Notes: generated by a model not told the origin, from the letters alone. A stretch of 32,328 nt of DNA from Desulfobacteraceae bacterium (GCA_021737045.1 JAIPES010000023.1:1-32328); one strand, 5' to 3'; positions 18,928-31,820 are shown, numbered from the stretch's first letter. Numbers and translations: made by a program.

Positions 18928-19446
18928 CTATCTGCCCTCGGCTTCCCCGGTACCGGATGCCTGATGGGTATCGGAAAACAAAAAATGAAACAAAAGCCAC
19001 AGAAAGGGTGCCGTGACCAGGGTCCAGAACAACTGCAGCATAACAATTACCCCGGTGTCACCGGTGAAAAACGGAACACGGGAAACAGACCAGGCCGCAA
19101 CCCCGAAAAACAGATTCTGTACACCAACGCCAATGATGGACAAAAAGAAAAAAAGGGTATGATCACCAATTCTGACCCAGCCGGGCACATGACGAAAAAC
19201 CAGAAACACCCACAGATAGGAAGCCAGATATATCCCCGGCGGCGCACCGGAAAGCATGTCCATTGCCAGGCCGGCAATCACCATAACAGGAATGCCGGTG
19301 GCAAAGGATTGATACAGACTCATGTAAACGGCAAAAGCCACGAGAAAATCATAAAACCGCAATATTTCCGGCAGATACGGCAAAATACTGGTCTCGACAA
19401 CGATCAGCCCGATGATCACCATCAGCGAGATCAGATAGCGCATCAT
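18928..19446 (-). CDS. mreD: Rod shape-determining protein MreD
   Basis: Small integral membrane member of the elongation complex. The 172 residues form about five hydrophobic helices, starting with LISLMVIIGLIVVETSILPYLP (landmark VVETSILPYLPEI), and include the AGLAMDMLSGAPPGIYLASYL stretch that resembles MreD cores (DMLSG..P.G). Sequence conservation in this family is low, and the call leans on position between mreC and mrdA. The ATG overlaps the mreC stop as ATGA. Confidence 0.9.
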   Translation of the reverse strand: MMRYLISLMVIIGLIVVETSILPYLPEILRFYDFLVAFAVYMSLYQSFATGIPVMVIAGLAMDMLSGAPPGIYLASYLWVFLVFRHVPGWVRIGDHTLFFFLSIIGVGVQNLFFGVAAWSVSRVPFFTGDTGVIVMLQLFWTLVTAPFLWLLFHFLFSDTHQASGTGEAEGR

Positions 19447-20282
19447 TGATCCAGAACTTCGTCGATTTCAGGGGGGTCGAGCACCACCAGCACCTCCTCA
19501 AGTTTATGAAAATTCACGTTGGGAGTAATCTGGATTTCCTGGAAGATGCCTGAATTTCGACGAATCACCTTGGATACCCATCCCAGGCGCAGTCCCTTGG
19601 GATAGATGCCGTCGAGGCCAGAGGTAATGATCTGATCGCCCACCTCGATATCCTGTTTGCGCAGCACGAACTCAAACCGGCACCCCTGGTCGGCACTGCC
19701 AATGCTCACCCCCCGGGCCCGGGTTCTTTGCACCAGTGCATCCACAGCGCTGTTGCGGTCGATAATCAGCAACACCTTGGCATATCGCTCGGACAGATCG
19801 ATTACCTGACCCACAACCCCGTCTGGCACCACCACTGGGTTTGCCCTTTTTACGCCATGAGCCCGCCCCTTGTTGATGATCACGGTATGATACCAGGGGC
19901 TCGGATCCTTTGCCACCACTTCAGCAGCCTGCATTTCAAGCGCTGAGCCGGCATTGAAATCCACCAGGCGTTTTAGCCGCTCATTGGTCTTTTCCATTTC
20001 CGTAAGCTCGTGGATGCGCTGCCTGGCCCGGGCCAGGTCCCTGCGAAGCTTCTGGTTCTCACGGGCGGCATCCACCATGTAAAAGTACTGGTGCCAGATA
20101 CCCTCGCCGGTATCAATCATACCGGTGACGATTTCCTGTACCGGAGAGACAAAAAAAAGCGCGGTTTCAACGGCCGCCGCCTGAAAGGAAGACTTGCGGA
20201 TATAATTAAAGGAAAACACAATGCCGTTTAAAACGATCAGGATGATCGCCCCGGCTGCCACCATCGTCTTTTTGGAAAACAT
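19443..20282 (-). CDS. mreC: Rod shape-determining protein MreC
   Basis: Bitopic scaffold protein of the cell-wall elongation complex in the periplasm. There is one N-terminal membrane helix (about 7-24), then a coiled coil (about 65-100, ENQKLRRDLARARQRIHELTE with landmark LRRDLARARQRI) and a beta-rich periplasmic domain with VVAKDPSPWYHTVIINKGRAHGV (landmark DPSPWYHTVIINKG), VVVPDGVVGQV and LIIDRNSAVDALVQR. The frame extends upstream to a TTG at 20316-20318 inside mreB, but that codon has no ribosome-binding site. ATG 20280-20282 is preferred: 279 residues, starting 4 nt after the mreB stop, which suggests termination-reinitiation. AGGTGG lies about 15 nt upstream, farther than usual. Confidence 0.93.
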   Translation of the reverse strand: MFSKKTMVAAGAIILIVLNGIVFSFNYIRKSSFQAAAVETALFFVSPVQEIVTGMIDTGEGIWHQYFYMVDAARENQKLRRDLARARQRIHELTEMEKTNERLKRLVDFNAGSALEMQAAEVVAKDPSPWYHTVIINKGRAHGVKRANPVVVPDGVVGQVIDLSERYAKVLLIIDRNSAVDALVQRTRARGVSIGSADQGCRFEFVLRKQDIEVGDQIITSGLDGIYPKGLRLGWVSKVIRRNSGIFQEIQITPNVNFHKLEEVLVVLDPPEIDEVLDQ

Positions 20283-20286
20283 GAAA

Positions 20287-21336
<1,050 letters not shown>

Positions 21337-21431
21337 TTACGATATTTGACGAAAACAAAAAAACAGGGCTGAAGTTGTAAAACAGGTATTGAAATGGATG
21401 GACGCCGGCCCGGTCGTTTCATCTGCGTTTG

Positions 21432-21460
21432 TTTGCAATTATTTGCAATTTGACAATTGC
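21432..21460. repeat. Repeated TTTGCAATT motif upstream of mreB
   Basis: On the plus strand TTTGCAATT occurs at 21432-21440 and again at 21442-21450, ten bases apart (about one helical turn), and the reverse complement core AATTGC lies at 21455-21460. The spacing suggests a protein-binding array controlling the mre operon, just downstream of the promoter candidate. No known regulator is assigned. Confidence 0.5.
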
Positions 21461-21466
21461 GTTAGG

Positions 21467-21496
21467 ATTATTAACAGTTGTCCGGCTGAATGACAA
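21467..21496 (-). promoter_or_regulatory. Promoter candidate for mreBCD-mrdA
   Basis: TTGTCA (21491-21496) and AATAAT (21467-21472) are separated by 18 bp; each matches its consensus at 5 of 6. The predicted start near 21460 would place the TTTGCAATT repeats within the first 30 nt of the transcript and leave a leader of about 135 nt. Confidence 0.5.
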
Positions 21497-21526
21497 GCAG
21501 AAAATACCATAAAGACCGCAGACATC

Positions 21527-22609
21527 TCAGGTTTTCAGACAATTTAAGACAGCATCGTGGAACCGGGGACGAAAATCTTTGATTTTCAGGCTTCCCGGAT
21601 CCGTGCAAACCCGGTTGCTCAGCAAAATCACCATGATTTGACGATGCAGTTCAACCCAGAACGAAGTGCCGGTATAGCCGAGATGCCCCGCGCTCGTATT
21701 TCTATGAAAAAACCGGCCGCTGCTGGAATTTTGCTTTTCCGGCACGTCAAATCCCGGGGTCCGAGCGGCACCCGGCGGTACTGTCAAAAACCGCTCCACC
21801 GCGGCCCGGGAAAAAAGCCCCTTTTCCACTGTCCCGGAACGAATCTCCAACAGGTGCCAAAGAAACTCAAACACCGCGGCCGCCGTGCCAAACAGCCCGG
21901 CATGGCCGGCCACCCCGCCCATGGCCCGGGCATTTTCATCATTTACCCGGCCATAGACGGCCCTGTTGTTTTCATCCACCCCGCTGGCGGCAAACTCCCT
22001 GTCTACCGGCACAGATGGGGTTTTCCCATAATCCGGAAGAAAAAAAAGATCCGAAATATTTAAGGGCAGATACAAATTTTCTGAAACATAGGCATCCAGG
22101 CTTGTATCCGCCACTTTTTCCAGCACCCATTGCAGAAGCAGAAACCCCACGTCACTGTAGAGAGTTTTGCGTCCCGGCAGACAGACCAAAGGCTCTTTTG
22201 CCAGCAATTGATGCAGCCGCTTTTTCCGCCGGTCCGCCGGCAGAAAATCTAACTCCCGGAAATAAGGCCGCCAGGCCGCCAGGCCGGCATTGTGGCAAAG
22301 AAGATTTTCAACGGAAATACCGGCCTTATCCGATTGGTCCAGCCCGGGCAACAGCGCGCCCAGCCGGTCATTCAAATCCAGCATCCCCTGATCTGAAAGA
22401 TGCATGGCTGCTGCTGCGGTGGCCAAGGGCTTTGTCAAAGAGGCAAGATCATAAACCGTGTCCCGGTGCGCCAATCCTTTTTTAAAAGGGTCAAGGCAGC
22501 CAAATGCCTTGTGATAAACAATTTCATTTTTTCTGGCAACCAGGGCCACGGCACCCGGAAACACCCCGGTGTCAACGGCCTCCTGCATCAGGGCATCCAC
22601 TTGTCTCAT
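21527..22609 (-). CDS. Serine hydrolase of the beta-lactamase/class C family
   Basis: Serine-active-site hydrolase related to AmpC, D,D-peptidases and esterases. Of 360 residues, the SxxK motif is S57-L-T-K60, the YxN position is Y151-S-D153, and the third motif is H309-L-G-Y-T-G314 in GHLGYTGTSFW. VNDENARAMGGVAGHAGLFGT (about 222-242, landmark GGVAGHAGLFGT) is typical of one subgroup. There is no signal peptide or membrane segment, so it should act in the cytoplasm, unlike true class C beta-lactamases. Its ATG overlaps the stop of the LD-carboxypeptidase (ATGA), so the two are coupled and a shared role in recycling of wall peptides is a reasonable inference. Substrate unknown. Confidence 0.88.
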   Translation of the reverse strand: MRQVDALMQEAVDTGVFPGAVALVARKNEIVYHKAFGCLDPFKKGLAHRDTVYDLASLTKPLATAAAAMHLSDQGMLDLNDRLGALLPGLDQSDKAGISVENLLCHNAGLAAWRPYFRELDFLPADRRKKRLHQLLAKEPLVCLPGRKTLYSDVGFLLLQWVLEKVADTSLDAYVSENLYLPLNISDLFFLPDYGKTPSVPVDREFAASGVDENNRAVYGRVNDENARAMGGVAGHAGLFGTAAAVFEFLWHLLEIRSGTVEKGLFSRAAVERFLTVPPGAARTPGFDVPEKQNSSSGRFFHRNTSAGHLGYTGTSFWVELHRQIMVILLSNRVCTDPGSLKIKDFRPRFHDAVLNCLKT

Positions 22610-23556
22610 GACAGGCCTGAGTCCCGGCAGGGGGCGGCAACCGCAGGTTCGGAGTAAGTCAGGGTCATGGTGTCACTGTCAAGACTTGCGGCAATGCCCA
22701 TTGGCAGAACCATGTTGGGCCGTCCGTGACCTGCGGGAAACCCGCATACCACGGGAAAGGCAAAACCGTCAAAAACATCTGCGAAAACCCGGTGGATTTG
22801 CTCCTTGGAGCCGCAGTTGGTAAAGGATCCCGCAGCAACGCCCGCCAGATGATCAAAGCAGCCGGCCATGCGCATCTGGGTCAGCATCCGGTCAATACGG
22901 TAGGGCTTTTCCCCGGTGTCTTCCACAAACAGGATGCAGCCGGTCAGATCCGGAAAATAGGGTGTGGCCAGCAGGTGGCAAAAGGTGGACAGGTTGCCGC
23001 CAAGCACACAGCCTGCGGCTTTGCCCGGACGGATCATACATCCGTTCTCCGCCCTTATCTTAACTGCTCCAAAGCCGGTCAGCGCCCTTGCGATTCCCTC
23101 TATGGTGGGCTTGTCCGCATCCGCCAGAGACACGACCATGGGACCGTGAAAAGTGGGCATGCAGCATCTGCGGCTGATGGTCACCAGCAGGTTGGTAATG
23201 TCGCTGCAGCCAACAAAAATTTTGGGATGCTTTTCAATAAGCGCGTAGTCAAGGCATTCAAGTATGCCCAGGGAACCGTAGCCGCCCCGCACACACCAGA
23301 CAGCACGAATGTCAGAGGCGGCGAAAAACGCCTGCAAATCATCGGCCCGCTGTCGGCGGCTGCCGGCATAATACCCGTTTTTTAAAAAAAGTCTGTCCGA
23401 CCACACCGGATCAAAGCCCATATCCCGGAGCACTTCCAGCCCCTGCAAAAAACGGTCCCTGTCAAAGGGGCTGGCCGGAGCCACAACCCCCACGCGGTCG
23501 CCGGCCTGCAGAGGAGCAGGCCTGGTGCAGGCCGGAATGTCTCTGCAATGGGTCAT
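22606..23556 (-). CDS. ldcA: LD-carboxypeptidase (murein tetrapeptide carboxypeptidase)
   Basis: Removes the terminal D-Ala from recycled murein tetrapeptide in the cytoplasm (peptidase family S66). Predicted length is 316 residues. RVGVVAPASPF begins the domain, RGGYGSLGIL matches the family GGYGS loop, and the Ser-Glu-His catalytic set is present: Ser118 in GCSDITNLL, Glu212 in LFVEDTGEKPYRIDRML, His277 in GFPAGHGRPN. I start it at ATG 23554-23556 with AAGGA about 8 nt upstream; the longer frame begins at a TTG (23572-23574) with no site. It follows pyrG by 42 bp and is coupled to the downstream serine hydrolase. Confidence 0.92.
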   Translation of the reverse strand: MTHCRDIPACTRPAPLQAGDRVGVVAPASPFDRDRFLQGLEVLRDMGFDPVWSDRLFLKNGYYAGSRRQRADDLQAFFAASDIRAVWCVRGGYGSLGILECLDYALIEKHPKIFVGCSDITNLLVTISRRCCMPTFHGPMVVSLADADKPTIEGIARALTGFGAVKIRAENGCMIRPGKAAGCVLGGNLSTFCHLLATPYFPDLTGCILFVEDTGEKPYRIDRMLTQMRMAGCFDHLAGVAAGSFTNCGSKEQIHRVFADVFDGFAFPVVCGFPAGHGRPNMVLPMGIAASLDSDTMTLTYSEPAVAAPCRDSGLS

Positions 23557-23598
23557 GGCATACTTCCTTGACAAAAGGCGGCCAGGGGCACCTGTGCG

Positions 23599-25434
<1,836 letters not shown>

Positions 25435-25436
<2 letters not shown>

Positions 25437-26361
25437 ATTGGGTTGGGGTTTCATATATTTTTTTGAATTCCTCGATCTGCCGGCGGACTTCTTCTGCGGC
25501 CCCGCCCCTGTTCTCCGGAACTTCTGAGGCGGATTGATATTTTTTGCGCACGGTGCTGATGTCAAAATCAGATGCCGGTACTCCCGAAATCCGGTCCAGT
25601 TTTTCCACGGTCACGGCCCGGGCAAGACGGCCGTTTTCATAAAATTCGATTTTTCCGGGATAGCGGATGCGGTCGTCAAACCGCTGCCAGTCAAGATAGC
25701 GAATTTCAAATGCCGGCTGCTGCCCTGTCTTTTTGGCCGGGGCCACGATCCAGCGCACGGGCAGAAACGTGTTTTTGTCAAACCACACCTGGGCGCGGCT
25801 CAGGTCGGGATATCCGGCGCCGGCCACGTAGACGGTTTTTTTGTTGAGCCGGCCCAGGCTGGAAATGTTCATGTCAACCCCGAGCTGCTCCAGGTGCCGT
25901 ACCAGCGGAGGCCGGGATGAAAACATGAAAAGGTCCTTGTAACAGGCATACCACTGCCGGCTGTCCTCGAGGATCTTGCCGTCAAGGACAAAAAGCTGTG
26001 ATCCGGATGATTCGATATAAATCTGACTGAAATCCGGGGCGTTGATATCGGATCGATAGGCCCCGGGCCTGCTGTAGCGAACGGTTTGGGAAAAACTGGC
26101 CGGCCCGGAGGCTTCCGGGTCTGAAACTTTTTCAGGATCCGCACTGGTTTTCCCAAGCCTTTCAGCACCCTGGCTTTTGCCGTCGGCTTCATCGGGATAC
26201 ACATGAAGCTGCTGGGTGATTTCCATCTGATCGGGCAGGTTCAAATGTTCTTGCATCTGTTCGGCCACAAACGGCGCCGGCAGGACATAGCCCGACGCTG
26301 CTGTGCAAACAGCGGTCGCCAGAAGGCAGGCCAGGGAAAATATCACAGCAGACCGCAGCAT
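25435..26361 (-). CDS. Exported protein with LolA-like features, function unknown
   Basis: 308 residues with an N-terminal signal peptide (hydrophobic about 3-22, small residues before 26). A polar low-complexity linker (about 57-90) precedes a beta-rich region with SQTVRYSRPGAYRSD, IYIESSGSQLFVLDGK, AQVWFDKNTFLPVRWIV and RIRYPGKIEFYENGRLARAVTVEKL (landmark YPGKIEFYENGRL). Such strands recall LolA/outer-membrane lipoprotein-sorting folds that carry lipid in the periplasm, but this is pattern similarity only. The C-terminus is a short charged helix. It starts 6 bp after the eno stop with no clear ribosome-binding site, suggesting coupling. Its TGA stop is made from one host base plus the end of the fold-back repeat, so the original C-terminus may have been longer. 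Confidence 0.7.
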
Positions 26362-26367
26362 TATCGG

Positions 26368-27732
<1,365 letters not shown>

Positions 27733-27771
27733 TCATGCAAAATCGCGTCCCCCTTGACTCAAATGCCAGGC

Positions 27772-27800
27772 ATGATACGATTTGAACACTACCGTGTCAA
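27772..27800 (-). promoter_or_regulatory. Promoter candidate for eno
   Basis: A perfect TTGACA (27795-27800) is 17 bp from TATCAT (27772-27777), which matches 5 of 6. The predicted start is near 27765, giving a leader of about 120 nt. This is the best promoter candidate in the right third of the window and probably drives eno, the exported-protein gene and perhaps pyrG. Confidence 0.75.
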
Positions 27801-27838
27801 GCACTTGAACCCCAGGGCGCGGCAGCGAAATAAAAATA

Positions 27839-27860
27839 TATAGTTATTATTTATAGTTAT
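27839..27860 (+). repeat. Direct repeat TATAGTTAT upstream of the winged-helix gene
   Basis: TATAGTTAT occurs at 27839-27847 and 27852-27860, 13 bp apart, in very A/T-rich DNA directly before the plus-strand gene at 27888. TATAGT or the following TATAAG (27866-27871) could serve as a -10, but no good -35 is visible at the right spacing. The repeat may be an operator for the neighbouring helix-turn-helix protein. Confidence 0.45.
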
Positions 27861-27887
27861 CCAAATATAAGAACAAGGAAACCCATC

Positions 27888-28331
27888 ATGAACGTCAACA
27901 GCCCGTACAAGGAAGCCCACCTGCTGGTGGCCGCCGTCCGTGTCCTGGAATACCGGCACCAGCGCCCGCCCGCCCTTGAACAGATCGCAGAGCTGCTATC
28001 CATATCCACCGAGGAAGCCGGCCGGTTGTGCCGCAAAGCCGAGTCTGCGGGCATCATTGAAACGCTTGAAAAATCCGGGGAAACCCGGATCTTTATCAGC
28101 GACCACCGCCGGATTGAAAATCTTTCCGATCAGGCCGAAGAAACAGCGCTTTCCGCGGAACTGGAAAAATTCCGCAAACAAAAGCAGGCTGAACGCAAAA
28201 CCCTGGATGAACTGCGCACCCGCCAGGCCGACAAGCGGAAAAAAAAGCATGAACAAATCGAGCGCCGGTTAAAAACCCAGCTAAAAAACCAGCTAAAAAA
28301 CCAAAGCCCGGAGACCCGGGGCAACGACTGA
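27888..28331 (+). CDS. Small winged-helix-like protein with basic coiled-coil tail, unknown function
   Basis: I do not recognise this family. The 147 residues begin with a helix-turn-helix-like region (about 8-60): LLVAAVRVLEYRHQRPPALEQIAELLSIS then EEAGRLCRKAESAGIIETL and a beta-wing-like GETRIFISD, as in MarR or winged-helix DNA-binding domains. From about 85 to the end it is a highly charged, Lys/Arg/Gln-rich helix; a 12-bp direct repeat in the DNA gives LKTQLKNQLKNQ at the tail. AAGGA lies about 9 nt before the ATG. It is divergent from eno and convergent with the helicase gene, whose stop is 12 bp away; a hairpin CCAGGC/GCCTGG (28333-28353) spans the junction. Function as a DNA-binding regulator is inferred. 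Confidence 0.75.
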   Translation: MNVNSPYKEAHLLVAAVRVLEYRHQRPPALEQIAELLSISTEEAGRLCRKAESAGIIETLEKSGETRIFISDHRRIENLSDQAEETALSAELEKFRKQKQAERKTLDELRTRQADKRKKKHEQIERRLKTQLKNQLKNQSPETRGND

Positions 28332-28343
28332 TCCAGGCCCTGT

Positions 28344-30197
28344 TTACGCCTGGTGCTGCAGACACTCGGCCACCTCGGCGATAAACCGGCTGGCCGGGCT
28401 GTACTGTCCCTTGCGGTAATCGGCAGTGGTTAAAAACAAAAACTTTTCCGCCCGGGTCATGGCCACATACATGAGCCGCCGCTCCTCCTGGAGCTCAGCC
28501 TCGGACTCCCGGGACTTCCAGTGGGGCAGCAGGTTTTCGTCGCATCCCACCACAAAGACCACGTGAAACTCCAGGCCCTTGCTGGCATGAATGGTGGCCA
28601 TGCTCACCCCGCCTTCATCGCTGTCGGCCTCTTCCTTGTCCTCCCGGACCAGGGCGGCTTCCTCCAGGTAATCCAGGAGGGTCTCGTAGGTGGAGGCGGC
28701 ATAGACAAGCTGTTCAATGTTTTCCATGCGCGTGGTGAATTCATCTGCTGTCTTTGACTGCTGATTCAAATAGGTCTCATAATCAACCCGGTCCATGACC
28801 TTGCGTATGGCCGCATCCGGGGCCATGGGTTCGATGTCTTTGAGCAGCTGGATCAAAGACGTCAGGCCCGCATGGATTTTGGACGACAGAATTTTTCCGG
28901 AAACCGCCCGGGTCACGGCATCCTGCAGGCTGCCGCCCGGGGGGCGGCAGGCGTTTAACTTTTCGACCATTTTCGGGCCGATGCCCCGCTTGGGGGTATT
29001 TAACACCCGCTCAAATGCCGCGTCATCCTTTGGAAACACGGCTGCGGTGAGATAGCAATTGATATCCAGGATTTCCTTTCTTTCAAAAAAACCCTTGTCG
29101 CCGAGCATGCGATAGGGAATGCCGGCAAAACGAAAAGCCTGCTCAAAGGGAAGGGAGCAGAACTTGGTGCGGTACAGCACGGCCATTTTGTCATAGGCGA
29201 TGCCCGATCGGTGCAGCATTTCAATCTTGTCCGCCACCCAGCCGGCTTCCTCCTCGTCGCTGAAAAATTCATGGATGGCCACAGACCCGCCGTTTTGCTC
29301 GGAAAAACAGGATTTGTCCATCCTGTCGCGGTTAAAGCGGATCAGCCCGTTGGCGGTTTTGACGATCTCGTCAGCAGACCTGTAGTTCTGCTCCAGCCGA
29401 AAAATGCTGGCCCCCTGGTAGGAGCGCTCAAATCCCAGGAAATGGTCCACGTTGCTGCCCCGGAAACCGTATATGGCCTGCCAGTCGTCTCCCACGCAGA
29501 AAAGATTGCCGTTGCCCAGAAGCAGTCGCGTGAGTTCAGCCTGGAGATTGTTTGTGTCCTGGTATTCATCCACAAGAATATAGGAAAAATAAGCCCGGTA
29601 ATCCTCGCGTACCCCGTCATGATCCCGAAGCAGATCCCTGGCCTTGAGCAGGATATTGTCAAAATCCACTGCGTTTCTGGCTTTTAGCTCGTCTTCATAG
29701 GCGGAAAACAGATCCCTTAACCGCACGGGGCCGATTCTGGGATGCGCGTCCATGTAGACATCCGGGCTGCCGGAGTTTTTGGCGCTGGAAAGCGCTGCAC
29801 GCACGGCATAAAAGTTCTTCCGGTCCATGTCAAAACGGATCATCAGGTCCTTGATGAGTTTTTGCTGCTGGTAATCGGAGTAAATCTGAAGCGGGGGCTC
29901 ATAGCCCAGCAGGCGACAGTGTTCCCTCAGAATTCGGAAACATGCGGAATGATAGGTGCGCACCCAGGGAAACCGCTCCACGGCCAGTCCGGTAAGCTCT
30001 GTAAGCCGGCGCTTCATTTCATCGGCCGCCTTGTTGGTGAACGTGATGGCCAGGATTCGCTCCGGGCGGTAATCCAGATCAATGAGATGGGCCACCTTGG
30101 CGGTCAGGGTGCGCGTCTTGCCGGATCCGGCCCCGGCCACCACCAGTGCCGGGCCGATATGGGTTACAGCGGCTTTCTGCTGATCAGAGAGCTCCAT
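28344..30197 (-). CDS. UvrD/Rep-family ATP-dependent DNA helicase
   Basis: Superfamily 1A 3'-5' helicase, probably for repair or replication restart. The 617 residues contain the ordered motifs: LSDQQKAAVTH (Q motif), Walker A AGAGSGKT (21-28), LAITFTNKAADEMKRRL (Ia), ILVDEYQDTN (II), VGDDWQAIYGFRGS (III), FRLEQNYRS (IV), TIHASKGLEFHVVFVVGC (V) and EERRLMYVAMTRAEKFLFL (VI). It is about 100 residues shorter than UvrD/PcrA because it stops soon after motif VI and lacks the usual C-terminal tail that contacts RNA polymerase in PcrA/UvrD; in length it is nearer to Rep. I therefore give no gene symbol. AAGGA lies about 11 nt before the ATG. It follows ugd by 18 bp. Confidence 0.93.
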   Translation of the reverse strand: MELSDQQKAAVTHIGPALVVAGAGSGKTRTLTAKVAHLIDLDYRPERILAITFTNKAADEMKRRLTELTGLAVERFPWVRTYHSACFRILREHCRLLGYEPPLQIYSDYQQQKLIKDLMIRFDMDRKNFYAVRAALSSAKNSGSPDVYMDAHPRIGPVRLRDLFSAYEDELKARNAVDFDNILLKARDLLRDHDGVREDYRAYFSYILVDEYQDTNNLQAELTRLLLGNGNLFCVGDDWQAIYGFRGSNVDHFLGFERSYQGASIFRLEQNYRSADEIVKTANGLIRFNRDRMDKSCFSEQNGGSVAIHEFFSDEEEAGWVADKIEMLHRSGIAYDKMAVLYRTKFCSLPFEQAFRFAGIPYRMLGDKGFFERKEILDINCYLTAAVFPKDDAAFERVLNTPKRGIGPKMVEKLNACRPPGGSLQDAVTRAVSGKILSSKIHAGLTSLIQLLKDIEPMAPDAAIRKVMDRVDYETYLNQQSKTADEFTTRMENIEQLVYAASTYETLLDYLEEAALVREDKEEADSDEGGVSMATIHASKGLEFHVVFVVGCDENLLPHWKSRESEAELQEERRLMYVAMTRAEKFLFLTTADYRKGQYSPASRFIAEVAECLQHQA

Positions 30198-30215
30198 TAA
30201 AATGCCATTCCTTTT

Positions 30216-31571
30216 TCAGTCTATGCCAGGCCCGGCAATGATATCGGGCCGGCCGGTGCGGATGCAGGTAAAGTTATGCCGGACAATGAGATCGGTGCTG
30301 TAAAGATTTCTGGCGTCAAAGATCACCGGTCGGTTCAGGCGCTTTTCAATGCCGGAAAAATCCGGAGTCCGGAACTGGTGCCAGTCGGTGAGCACGGCCA
30401 GGGCGTCGGCCCCGTCAAGGATTTCATACTGCTTGTCTCCCACAGAGACATTATCGTTGCCGGCAAACATTTGCCTGGCATTGCCCCCGGCCGCCGGGTC
30501 AAAGGCCCGGATCTGCATGCCCGCCCGGCTCAGTTCGCTGACAATATCGATTGCCGGTGAATGCCGGATGTCATCGGTATTGGCCTTAAACGACAGGCCC
30601 CAGACCGCCAGGACCCTGCCGGAAACCCCGCCGGCGGATTCAAAAAAGCTTTGAACCTTGCGCGCCACCATCTGTCTCTGGCGGTTGTTGACATTGTCCA
30701 CCGCGCTGAGCACTTCGGGCACATAGCCCAGATCCGCGGCTGTATGAATCAGTGCCCTGACATCCTTTGGAAAACATGACCCCCCGTACCCCACCCCGGG
30801 ATAGATGAAATGATAGCCGATGCGGTGATCCGAGCCGATCCCCGCGCGCACATCGCGCACATCCGCGCCCACTTTCTCGCAGATATTAGCGATTTCATTG
30901 ATAAACGAAATCTTGGCAGCGAGCATGCAGTTGGCCGCGTACTTGGTCATCTCCGCGCTTTTCGGGCTCATGAGGATGAGTTTGTCACGGCTTCTGGCAT
31001 AGGGTTCATAGAGATTTTCCATCAATTGCGCCACTTCCGGATTGTCCGTGCCGATAATGATCCGGTCGGGCTTCATAAAGTCGCTGACCGCATCGCCTTC
31101 CTTTAAAAACTCGGGATTGGAGACCACGTCAAAATCAAGGGAAACACCCCGGACAGCCAGCCGCTCTGAAATGATTTCCCGGACCCGGTCGGCCGTGCCC
31201 ACGGGCACCGTGGACTTGTTGACCACGATTTTATGGTCTTCCATGTTATCGCCCACCTGCCCGGCCACCCGGTAGACAGCGGAAAGATCACAGGATCCGT
31301 CTTCCATGGGCGGGGTGCCCACGCAGGAAAAAATCAGGCTGGCGTGGGCCATGGCCTCTTTGAGCGACGTGGTAAACACCAGGCGCTCTTCTGCCAGGTT
31401 GCGCTGGACCAGTTCTTCCAGCCCGGGTTCGAAGATATGGACATCGCCTTTTTTCAGCCTCTGGATGATCCCGTCGTTGATATCCACGCAAAAGACATGG
31501 TTTCCGGTTTCAGCCAGACAGGCGGCTGTCACGAGCCCAACGTATCCGGTTCCCACGATACATACATTCAT
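30216..31571 (-). CDS. ugd: UDP-glucose 6-dehydrogenase
   Basis: Oxidises UDP-glucose to UDP-glucuronate with two NAD, feeding capsule, lipopolysaccharide or polysaccharide synthesis. I place the start at ATG 31569-31571 (451 residues), with AAGGA 8 nt upstream and the standard N-terminus MNVCIVGTGYVGLVTAACLA carrying the NAD-binding GTGYVG. The catalytic cysteine is in VGYGGSCFPKDVRAL (about residue 260). Other signs are NKSTVPVGTAD, VVSNPEFLKEGDAV, the AGIGSDHRIG loop and GLSFKANTDDIRHSPA. A longer frame would run into the tRNA-Leu gene upstream, which argues against it. The gene starts 38 bp after the tRNA and may be cotranscribed with it. Confidence 0.96.
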   Translation of the reverse strand: MNVCIVGTGYVGLVTAACLAETGNHVFCVDINDGIIQRLKKGDVHIFEPGLEELVQRNLAEERLVFTTSLKEAMAHASLIFSCVGTPPMEDGSCDLSAVYRVAGQVGDNMEDHKIVVNKSTVPVGTADRVREIISERLAVRGVSLDFDVVSNPEFLKEGDAVSDFMKPDRIIIGTDNPEVAQLMENLYEPYARSRDKLILMSPKSAEMTKYAANCMLAAKISFINEIANICEKVGADVRDVRAGIGSDHRIGYHFIYPGVGYGGSCFPKDVRALIHTAADLGYVPEVLSAVDNVNNRQRQMVARKVQSFFESAGGVSGRVLAVWGLSFKANTDDIRHSPAIDIVSELSRAGMQIRAFDPAAGGNARQMFAGNDNVSVGDKQYEILDGADALAVLTDWHQFRTPDFSGIEKRLNRPVIFDARNLYSTDLIVRHNFTCIRTGRPDIIAGPGID

Positions 31572-31609
31572 GTGTTCGGTCCTTCTGTCCTGAGATGTTA
31601 TGCCTTGAA

Positions 31610-31698
31610 TGGTGCCTGGGACGAGAATCGAACTCGTACGGGGACTATGCCCCAAGGGATTTTAAGTCCCTTGCGTCTACCTGTTCCGCCACCCAGGC
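31610..31698 (-). tRNA. tRNA-Leu (anticodon UAA)
   Basis: The reverse complement folds as a complete class II tRNA of 89 nt with an encoded CCA end (31610-31612). The acceptor stem is GCCTGGG (31692-31698) with CCCAGGC (31614-31620), discriminator A. The anticodon arm is AGGGA-CTTAAAA-TCCCT with anticodon TAA (31662-31664), reading UUA. A long variable arm GGGG/CCCC and the T arm ACGAG-TTCGATT-CTCGT are intact. Confidence 0.97.
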
Positions 31699-31820
31699 AC
31701 GGAATTGCATTTGCGAGGTTCTTGAATGGTTTTAGGGGGTTGTTTTGCAGAAGAGGTATATAAGAATATATGCAAACCCGGAAACCATAAAACCAAATCG
31801 AAACATTGAATTTGGAGATT

